This document shows positions 46,865-55,895 of a DNA stretch of 64,000 bases, piece by piece (the stretch's first letter is position 1; each line of letters opens with the position of its first letter). The DNA comes from Tricholoma matsutake. Its lineage: Eukaryota; Basidiomycota; Agaricomycetes; Agaricales; Tricholomataceae. The stretch spans positions 11,904,001 to 11,968,000 of the forward strand of contig AP026538.1 of NCBI GenBank assembly GCA_026075535.2. The letters are read 5' to 3'. Made by a program: the position numbers and the translations under genes. Below the pieces are notes generated by a model, which worked only from the letters and a program-made list of their open reading frames with translations, had not been told where the DNA came from and did no database searches.

Positions 46865-46985
46865 TCCCATCATTGTATGTGAGTTAAAACCTGTAAATAA
46901 AGAAAATGAATAAAGAAAAACAAGATAAGAAAAATTTACCAGGGGCCGAATGACAATAAATGTTGTTTGGGCCCCATTTCGTTCA
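46865..46985 (-). repeat. Dispersed palindromic exon/intron-like unit, copy 3
   Basis: Minus strand: GGGGCCCAAACAACATTTAT, TGTCATTCGGCCCCTG|GTAAAT, a T-rich stretch, TTTACAG|GTTTTAAC. It lies just beyond the Gypsy B target site, and 39110-39245 lies 1.2 kb before it, so Gypsy B landed in an array of these units. Confidence 0.5.
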
Positions 46986-47699
46986 TGCCGTGTGCTGGTG
47001 TGGGTAGTAGTTTAAAACCTAAAAAACCATTAGTTGTGAAACTAAGAAAGTAGAAATGATTGTCACAATGGGTGCCGGATGACAAAAGTCATGATGATTG
47101 AATTGTCTGGCAACTTCTGTAGCCGGTGACTTAAATACCCATAAATAACCGTGACACTGCCAAAACAGGTATGGTGTGCCACAGGTATGGCATTTCGGCA
47201 ACTGTACCCATACCCGTTGATGATACTGGACCAGGAAACCCAAACAAAACCCACAATAAGGGCTCGAATGGTATAACACTAGTTAGAGGAAGGTTGCAAG
47301 GTGGTACTAAATATCACCCCTGTAAACCAGGGGTATGAAAACGACTCTAAAGGGTGTGTGATAAGGTGTGATGAGGTGTGATGAGGTGCGATGAGGTTTG
47401 AAGAGGCTTGAAAGTATTCGAAGCACTGCGATGATGTTCAAGAGAAGTTTGATAATAATCGAGGGCATCCAAAGTGCTGCGATAACGTTTGAGGGAAATT
47501 TAATGAAGTTCGACAAGTATTTGAAGAGGTGCAATGAAGGGCAAAGAAGTGCAATGAAGTTCAAAGAAGTTCGAAGGTCTTTATAGAAGATAAAGATGCC
47601 TTTGATGGTGACTGAGGATAGACTATGAGGACATAGAAAGGGGTCTAGAGAGGATAGACAATATGCGATAGTTTTGTGAAGCTAGTACGAGGAGTTCAA
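46986..47699. other. Spacer with 10-bp repeats
   Basis: GATGAGGTGT-type units of 10 bp occur about five times at 47345-47400 and grade into TTCGAAG-rich sequence to 47585. No gene recognised. It may belong to the LTR of Gypsy C. Confidence 0.5.
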
Positions 47700-48380
47700 G
47701 GAAATTCAGTGTAAAACACTGAATTTCGAGACTAAGTCAAGATGCCTGGACTCAAGAGGATAGCTCTTAAATCAGACAATTGATGTGAGAGGACAATGTA
47801 TTCTCTTCTTCTAAGTAGCTAGTACAAGGCTATATATATGTTTGGGAGAAGTGATACTAAAAAAGGAAATAAAACATGAGGAATACATGAGGCAAGATAT
47901 AAAACAATAGAGAATCTTTGCAAATCATAGAATAAATGAAAGACGATAAGAAGGGAAACATCTAGAGACATGATTTATCACTGGTACCTGTCCCCATTGA
48001 TCTAATATATCATCAAGGTGTCAAAGCACCACAATTGCATCCTAGAATCCTGTCATTGTATCTCCTTGTGTCCGGTGGTGCTCGATATGCGACACACTAA
48101 CTCTTACAAGGTGTGCTGCGTGTATCCCAAGGGCAGTGTGATTGGTGTATGGCAGCCAAAGGCATTTGAAGTCCTGCGATATCATTCGAAGTCATTCAAA
48201 GTTGTTCAAAGTTGTTCAAAGTTGTTCAAAGTTGTTCGAGATTGTTCAAAGTTGTTCGAAGTCGATCGAAATAGTTTCGGAGCGGTGTCGCAGGGTTTGT
48301 AGGGGTTGGGAGCATGCATTTTGATGTTTTGATGCCTCTGGAGACAGTCCCAGAGTTTAGAGCGCACAGTGGACCTATCA
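47700..48380 (-). repeat. Gypsy C 3' LTR (outer limit uncertain)
   Basis: The inner edge is clear: on the minus strand the purine tract AAGGGGGAGGA is followed directly by TGATAGGTCC (48380 leftwards). A TATATATATG box is at 47831. The outer edge could not be fixed because no second LTR is present. The 10-bp array at 48185-48270 lies within it. Confidence 0.5.
48185..48270 (+). repeat. 10-bp tandem array GTTGTTCAAA
   Basis: Six to seven units with decay at the edges (GTTGTTCGAG, GTCGATCGAA). Its position corresponds to U3 of the Gypsy C LTR, where repeated words often bind activators. Confidence 0.5.
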
Positions 48381-48392
48381 TCCTCCCCCTTA
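48381..48392 (-). promoter_or_regulatory. 3' polypurine tract of Gypsy C
   Basis: Minus strand TAAGGGGGAGGA immediately before the LTR start TGATAGG. A polypurine tract in this position primes plus-strand DNA synthesis. The 13-base word (with the following T) recurs inside pol at 51491-51503. Confidence 0.5.
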
Positions 48393-48520
48393 CTGAAATC
48401 CTGACTGTCCCAGTCAGCCAATCGGAGTCACATGCAAAATGCATGATCGTGTTGAAATTGTAAACAAAACCTCTCGATCTTCTTCATCACCTCTCCAAAC
48501 CTTCGGCACTATTTTTCATC

Positions 48521-49820
48521 ATGTCTCTTCTCACCAAACTCAACACCGAAATCCTCGAATACGCCAAATCGATGCCCGATCACAGTGTCGCTGAAGACCT
48601 TGACTTCGAAGTGTGGGGGAAAGGTTTTTGTGAGAAGATGGTAAGTTTCCAATTCCCATTTGATATTCGGATTCTAACGCGATATGTTCAGGTGGAATAC
48701 GACGAATTGACAGACGATTTGGGCGAGGAATGCGACTCGACCATGCAACAGGTTGTCGATGATGTTTTCGAGCTTTTCAAACCAATGGCTCGACACAAAT
48801 GGCTTTTGTGGGGGGGAGACTTTTTATTTGCAGATCTGAGTGAGCAGGTAGAGTGAGAGCGAAGGGAAGAGGAAGCGAGACGGGTTCGGGAGGAGGAGGA
48901 GGAGGCTCGCAGGGCAGAGGAAGATGTGAAGAAGGTGAAGATCGAGGCTCAGAGGGGGGCATTAGTAGACGCTCGAAATGCAGCCCTTGCTGAGTTTCGT
49001 GCTAAAACTTTGTCAAAGGAAGAACTGCAGCGACGAAATGTGGAGCTCACAGCAGAGGCGCAAGCGATTGAGAGGCTAGAGGCTGGAGAGGAGGACGAGG
49101 AAGAAGATTTGGGAGGATTGCCGATAATCAGCATTGGGAAGTGTAAGGTAGTGGAGATTGAGGGAGTCGAGGATGATGAGGATGAGATTGTTGAGGACGG
49201 GGTAGAGAGCAAGCGGAGGAGGTTCGCTGAGGGTGGATTCTCGACTTTGAAGGCCCAGTGAGTTTTTGCTTTGTTTTCAAAGGGTTTTCGGGCTGCTAAT
49301 CAATGTTGTAGTGCGATCGATGTGCTAAAATGATATCCCAGCCGTCGTGCATTGTCAAGGAGGGAGCCCCGAAGTGCATGAAGTGCACTCAGGCAGCACA
49401 GGGTTGCTACTGGCAAGGGGTCTCGAGGCGGGGACTTCGCAAAGGTGAAGCAAGACGATTCGGGGTTATGAAACCAGATTCACGCCCAAAACCAGGTACG
49501 AAATTCATTTGATATAATCTCATAGTGTATGCTAACCTATGTTCGGATCGAAAGTACCTCGAATTCATGTTGTGTGTCCTGTCGCCGACATCAAACAGGT
49601 CGCAGGCCCTTCAAAACCATCGAAGGAGAAAAAGAGGTCATCAAAGGGAAAGGGAAAGGCCAAAGCAAAAGCATCGCATAGTTTCGAAGAGGGTGAGGAT
49701 GTCAATGAGGAGATTGTGACTCGTCGTTGATATCTGGTGACAAGGTTGGCAGAGTTGAAGGTCGAGATGGAAGTTTTGTGCAGGCAAATAGAAGTGGTGG
49801 AAGAGATGTTGGAAGAGTAG
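48521..49820 (+). pseudogene. Spliced zinc-cluster/coiled-coil protein on the strand opposite Gypsy C pol
   Basis: ATG 48521 (MSLLTKLNTEILEYAKSM). Introns fit at about 48641-48691 (GTAAGT ... GTTCAG), 49259-49309 (GTGAGT ... TTGTAG) and about 49497-49553. After an N-terminal domain comes a charged Glu/Arg coiled coil (48845-49100), an acidic stretch (IEGVEDDEDEIVEDG), then CDRC, SQPSC, PKCMKC and QGC: six cysteines spaced C-x2-C-x8-C-x8-C-x2-C-x6-C, close to a Zn(II)2Cys6 cluster. A Lys-rich linker and a terminal coil follow. Two TGA stops (48854-48856 and about 49728) fall where CGA arginine fits. It lies inside the element, between pol and the polypurine tract, and is convergent with pol. 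I infer an accessory DNA-binding or regulatory ORF of the element. Confidence 0.5.
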
Positions 49821-50078
49821 TAGATTGTGTCATTCTTTCTGTTTTATAACTTAGATTTTTTTTTTGTGAGTCTCAAAAGGAACGATAAGAAAAGTAAGAA
49901 GGAAAAGAAAGAAGAAAAGAAAAAAAAGGAATAAGGGAAAGGCTCAGTAAATCATCATGGCTGAAAAACCCTTTTGGAGTTTGCGCGACCATGCTATAGT
50001 ACGATATTGCGACTTGTATTGTACACTAAAAGAAATCGAGGTCATAGGAAAGCGATTGCAAACAAAGAAAGGGGGTAA

Positions 50079-53000
50079 TTATTTGTCTTCGAAGTCTGGA
50101 AGGTCTTCGGGAATATCTTCATCAACGTTCGATGTGTTTTGAAGTTTTTTGAGTCTTTCAGAGCCAGTATCGAGGAAGTTCAGCAGTAGGGGAATTGCTT
50201 TTCGTGCAAAATAGGGAAGGAGTTGGAAGGCTCTGACTGGTCGATGAAATACTGATCCATTGAGTTCGCAGATGATGTAAGCTCCTCCATAGTTTTGATC
50301 GATGATGATCAGTGGGCCTAAAGATCGACGTCACATCTTGTGATTGAGGGATTTCTCGATTTGCGTCTTGCGAAGTAGGACTAGGTCGCCTTTTTCGAAG
50401 TTGTAGTCATGCATCTTTCATTTGTGAATGACATCAAAATGTTTCGCGGCTTCAAGTCGAGCAGTATAGACTTTCGAATAGAGAATTTCGAGGTCAGCTG
50501 AGCATTTCTGTAGGGTGATTGCTCTTTGAGCAATGAGATCGGTTGTCGATAAGATAGAATTGGGCAGGGGTTGCAAGTATGTTGCTTCGGAAATGTCGAG
50601 CGGGATTAGGGGGTGTGATCCTGTAATTGCAAAGTAAGGAGAGCAACCCATGCGTCTACGAACCATAACTCGTTCTGCCCAGAACACTGAGTGTGCTCCA
50701 GCTGACCATTTGCTCTGATCTCCATCGACTGCTTTGAATAACGATTGTTGAATATCGAAATGAGCTTGTTCGATGATCCATTTGCATGAGAGTTGTAGCC
50801 ACTAATTTGAATGTGGTTAATATGATATCATTTCAAAAGGTACTCCAATGCTGCGATGAATGCTGATCCGTTATTGCTCACAATTTCATATAGCGAACCC
50901 CATCTACAAATGATGTCTTTGAAGATCCAGTCCCCAAGGGTCGTTGCATTTTCTTGTTGAAGGTTTCGCCACTCAGGATAAGTCATTAGTGAACAGCAGC
51001 CTTGTACAATATACTTGAATCCGCTCGAGGGAGGCATTTGCATGGTATCGATGTAGACTTTGCCGAATAAAGGTGCGGGTGTGGTGATGGTAGGTGGAGT
51101 AAGGAGATTTCGAGTTTGTTGTACCTGGCATAGGTGGCAAGTGCGAATATACCATGCAATGTCTGCTTTCATGTTAGGTCACCAAAATGGTAGGGAAATA
51201 ACGGCTTTTGTTGCAAAGACCATTTTGTGTCTGATATCGTCGTGAGCTGCACAAATGACTTTGAGACAATGTTCAGAAATTGGAACGATTTTGTGAGCTC
51301 CGTGCGAGTCTTTCCTCCAAAGTTTGCCACAATCTAAGAAGAAATTGGTGCAATATTGAACAAAGGTAGCGTATTTGGAATCTGATAAATCTGGAGGTCG
51401 TACCAAATCCTCTAACCATTTTCAAACATGAATTAATCTTTCATCTTCCCTTTTCGCATTGTTCGTTTGTGGGACATCATCATAGGTTGGATCCTCCCCC
51501 TTATTGAGATCTGAAGAGAGGGAGAGTGTCGAAACTCGATAGGAAGTGAAAGGTCGAGTCATAACAGGATTGATCTGGTGTATGAAACCGTGAAGACAGT
51601 CAATCCAGTCTCCAAAATCATTTTCGTTATCGAACTGATCATCTTCATCTTGTGGAGGATGTCTCAAAAGTCTGTCTGGACCATGATGTGTACCTGCGAC
51701 ATGAACCAACGTGAAATGAAAAGTAAGGATCGAGACAATCCATCGATTTATGCTAGCGCTAGGTGCAATATCAGGGTTTGAGAGCATGTCTTTGATATAC
51801 CTTGCATCGACTTCGATGATGAGGTTCCAGACCCCTATTAGGTACAATTGAAGTGCTCCAAGAGCGCGATATAGACCGTAGAGTTCGAGTTTCGCTTGCG
51901 AAAACCAGGATTTGCGGTCGTTAAGCGTGATTGATCCGAATTGACTGTAATATTGCTTTCGAAGGTTGTTGGGATTGCATTGCATGAGAAAGAAGCCAAT
52001 AGCAATGTACAAGGCATCGATGGATAGGATAACTGGGGCATCAGATGAATAGTCGATAGCACGAATTGCTGGGGAATTGATCAATGCTTGCTTCAGGTCT
52101 TCCTGTGCTGCAATTTGTTTCAGTCCGAAATCAAAAGGGACATCTTTTCGTGTAAGGTGTATTAGAGCTGTAGCACGTTGAGCGAAGTTCCGAATAAAGA
52201 TATGACAAACTCCAATGGTTCCTAGAAATGCCTTGACTTCGGTAAGACTTTGACAAGACCCCCACTTGCTAACTGCTGCAATGCAAGTGGGATCAGCCAT
52301 ACGACCTTCGATATTGCATTGATGACCTAGAACGATTATTTTGGAAATGCAAAGGTAAAGTTTAGGACCCAAAAAGGTTCCCCTGCAATACTTCATGCGT
52401 TGGACTATACGATTTAGATTCCCAAAATGTTCCCAAACAAAGCGCCGAATGCCTGGATTATCAGTGATCGTCTCGTAAGATCCTCCGATCATTCAATATT
52501 CTGATTTTGGACCCTTAACTGGTGTGTCATCGATGTAAGGGATGGTGATATGAGGGATTTTGGGTTGTAGGATAAATGTTACATCGTCGTGTAAGATTGG
52601 GACTGAGTTTGTCCAACCCATCAGTAGAGTGACGATTTGAAGCGCTCCGAAAGGCATCTGAAACATCGTTAGATCTCAAGATGATTCTGCGACTTTCCTT
52701 TCATCGAATGCGACATATAAGTCCAACATTCCACCACACGCGCGTCCACCAAATTGTTTGGCTAGATGCTCTGGGATCAGGATGATGCCAGAGTGCTGTA
52801 TTGTTACTCAATTAAGAGGCTTGAGACTGTGAACGATTCAAAGTGATTTCGCATCTTTCTTCGCAATGCAAAACCATCACAACCGATATGACGAGTTCAA
52901 CGACTCGTATACTCCTGCTTCTATCTTCTTCTTTAGCATCCTGGAGATCTGTTCGTACAGACCAGGGGGTATAGGGATATTACGTTTGACCCATGGAGTG

Positions 53001-54772
53001 TGAGGAATAACAGGGAATTATATAGGAGGAAAGAAGTCAGGGTGGAAGCTTCCTCGTTCTTGTTTGGTCCATGCAAAACCCATTTCATGATTTCGAATAA
53101 AATCGTGCATAAGCTTTCGTTCTTCTGGCCATAAAAAATTGCCGAAATAGTTTTTGTCAATAATAGCTTTGTGTTTGAGTGTATATCAGGTAGAAGGGAC
53201 GAACGATGGGGGTTGAAAATCAAGTTCTGGCATTTGCTCCAGGGGGTCGCCAGTGATTGTTCAAATGATGCGAATCTGATTGGGTAGTTCAGTAATAACT
53301 GGCCAAACTTTCTGTGCAACTGGTTTGTATTTCTTCTTCAATGCTGCAAAGGTGGGGTATATAGAGTTGGTTGACGAGACATGGGGAGGGGACATGATAG
53401 CGAAGTCGTGCATAGAGGTGGCCGTTGGGCCCGATAAAGACATTGCATACTGGTGACTAGCCATTAAATATAAATTCGCAAGGATTGAAGAAAAGGAAAT
53501 AGGGTTTGAAGAGTTCGAGGACTCAATATCGGGAATAATCGCAGTGTACTCGATAGTTATAGAGGAATTAGAATGGTCAAAAGAAATAATGAGGGCACAC
53601 TGGTTATTCTCTGAGATTTTATCATCTAGTTGCAAAAATCCTCGCGAACTACTCTTCTTCATTGATTAGATCGGGGAATAGTCGGAATAGCGCAGGATCA
53701 TGTTGAGTTCGGGTCAAATATAGTTATTGTCTGTGCTTCATTTCGATAATTCTTGACCATACTCTCTGTGAGAACATCAAATGGTTGTCCAAGCAGAATA
53801 TTGTATGCTGGATCGCAGATGATGTGTATCTGCATATAGAGAGTGATGCTACCGACTTCGCAAGGTACATTCTGTGCCAAACCTAGACTCTGGTCAATAC
53901 CACCATTAGCCGATTGCAGAGGGATGTGTATTGAAGGATCATATGCAAGACCAAGTTCGTGACAGACTTCTTCCGACATTGCGATGATTGATGAACCTGG
54001 GTCGACTACACTTTTGACTGGATTTCTTCCCTTGATGTTCATGATAACCGATCTAATAGAATGCGATTCCTTCGCTGCAATAAAAGGTTCGGGTATTTCT
54101 CCAGGGCGAAGACTGCTAATATAGGTTTCGTAAGGGTCGTCAATTATGAATATGTCATCTGGAAGGAGATTTGTAGTGTTATTTCCTTCGGGTTGTTGGG
54201 TACGACGTTCAGTGACCTGTTCTTTCCATTTCGCATGAACTTCAGGCGATAGCAAAAGTAATTCTTTGGTATGATGGTAATTGGGTATGGTATGATGGGC
54301 TGTCTTTTGCTTTGCCTATCGATGCAAAGTTACGATCGTGAGGAGGTAGGTATGAGGTTTCTTTAGCACCGTTGTAGGGATGTAGCAATGATTGCTCGGA
54401 GATCGAAGATGGTGCCGTATTCAAAGTAGGTGGGTTGGTCACTGTGGATGATATTGATGGTGCCGGTGGTTGTGGGACGAATCGTTTGACTGTCGCAGGG
54501 ATAGAGGGCCATGGGGTAGGAGCTGCTGGCACATTCAAATCAGTTCACATAAAAGGTCTACCACTTCACAAAGCATATATCTCTTGTTCGAGTTGTGTGA
54601 TACGATCTTCAGCCATTGTGGATAAGTTGTTAATTTGGTAAACACCCTTGGATGGCGTCGAAGAAACTGTTGAAGGTGCGATATTATACATTAGCGAAGG
54701 GGTAAGGTTGGATGGAGGGTTTCGTCGAGTCCATTCGTCAATCCTGTCCTTGCCTGGTGAGGCCATATGCAA
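50079..54772 (-). pseudogene. Gypsy C gag-pol: protease, RT, RNase H, integrase
   Basis: The minus strand starts with a coiled-coil gag-like piece (MAEDRITQLEQEIYAL) and a Pro-rich linker. A retropepsin follows: SVVDPGSSIIAMSEEVCHEL ... PAYNILLGQPFDVLTES (about 54000-53800). RT has IPIPPGLYEQISRMLKKKIE and the catalytic YIDDTPVKGP (about 52540). Then come ADPTCIAAVSKWG, the RNase H-like SSDAPVILSIDALYIAIGFF, VHVAGTHHGPD and the integrase with YIDTMQMPPSSGFKYIVQG, WGSLYEIVSNNGSAFIAALE and GYNSHANG. It ends in EDIPEDLPDFEDK and stop 50079-50081. Many stops, often TGA at arginine codons (for example between YPLN-type PLN and VTIQ, and after GPKSEY), show decay. The 5' LTR and primer site are missing; the 5' end abuts XPG-like sequence near 54760. 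Confidence 0.5.
51491..51503 (-). promoter_or_regulatory. Possible central polypurine tract in Gypsy C pol
   Basis: Minus strand ATAAGGGGGAGGATCC between RNase H and integrase shares 13 consecutive bases with the 3' polypurine tract (48380-48392). It also encodes NKGEDP, so it may be chance. Central tracts are known from lentiviruses and some yeast elements. Confidence 0.5.
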
Positions 54773-55600
54773 TCACTGCTCTGATACCTGGGACACCGGA
54801 ATCATAATTGCCACCAGCTAAAGTGCTACAAGGATGAGGCCACCTCGTGTTAGAGCAACAGTATCACTGTTTTTTATGCTATGTGAAAAATATGCTGCAA
54901 CCTTGTCTGGAGCATCTTTATTCATCCTGCAAGATATAGGTAAGTAGTTCAGCACAGCTCGGATATATGGTATCTTGTTGAACACTGAACATTGACTCTC
55001 GGATGATGCACTCAGCACCAAATACAAATGCATCACTGTCTTTGGTGAGGATTCCATCAATCAACCCCAGCTGGTTGAGTTCCGAGAGCTGTACCTCAGC
55101 TTTGGCAGGTGCCTGTGGACTCATGAGTGTCATATGACACTATCCAATAAATAGTAGTAGGCCACAACTTGGTGGCAGTAGAATCCAAACATGTCAATCA
55201 GCTGCTTGGAGGCCTCAATGATCTTTGGGTCCTGCCTTTGCATGCATTGACCACATTTGACCTCTGGTCTGCAGGGCCCATCAAAGACAAAGACAAAAGT
55301 GACTGGTGTCTTGAGGTAGCAGAGGTAGCAGCACAACTTGAAGAAGAGGGCACGAAGCACAGGGTTTTCCCCCATCCCATCATGTCCTTCTAGGATAGCC
55401 TGACAACTAGCAAGCCAGATACTGAAGAATAGGTATTAGAAAAGCTATTCACGCCTTTTGTTTTGCGCAGGACTCCACCTAATGTCAACACCAATGATCA
55501 GTGTATGGGTACCTTGAGGATCTCGCTGAAATCCTTCAACCGTCGTGAGGTCTAGAAATGATTTCTCCTCTTGGATATGCACTAGTATCTGCATGTGTGA
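54760..55600 (-). pseudogene. XPG-like (FEN1/GEN1-type) nuclease fragment
   Basis: In family members this is a structure-specific 5' nuclease acting on flaps or Holliday junctions. Exons in order: EEKSFLDLTTVEGFQRDPQG and GVDIS, an intron, IWLASCQAILEGHDGMGENP, FVFVFDGPCRPEVK, KQLIDMFGFYCHQ, an intron (about 55116-55162), APAKAEVQLSELNQLGLIDG, LTKDSDAFVFGA, then after a one-base frame loss at about 54820, GGNYDSGVPGIRAVIAYGL. The XPG-I box normally reads GEAEAEL; here AKAEVQL has lost two acidic residues, so it is inactive. The first exon and the C-terminus are missing. The latter is cut by Gypsy C. Confidence 0.5.
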
Positions 55601-55895
55601 TGTTAGCTCCCAATTCTAAAGTCTAATATTTTGTGATACACCCTCCACAGTCCTTGTATGCCCATGATGTTATGTCTGTTGAAGCAAGCACAACTGAGAC
55701 ATCGAGAATTATATCAGCATTAAGTATATAACTATTATATCAGTGTTATATCACTTGACAACTATGATTATGAAGCACCTTAACATACAGAGGATGCCAA
55801 TTCAAATGACACAATCCCCCTGAGGAAAAAAAATTAACATCAATACAAATCAATTGCAGAACACAGAACAGAACAACATAAAAATATAACGACCA

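Noticed and set aside
54773..54800. GGTATCAGAGC on the minus strand, which looks like an initiator-tRNA primer binding site for Gypsy C
   Set aside because: In the correct frame it encodes PGIRAVIAYGL, the expected continuation of the XPG-like nuclease after VALLAGGNYDSG. No LTR end precedes it.
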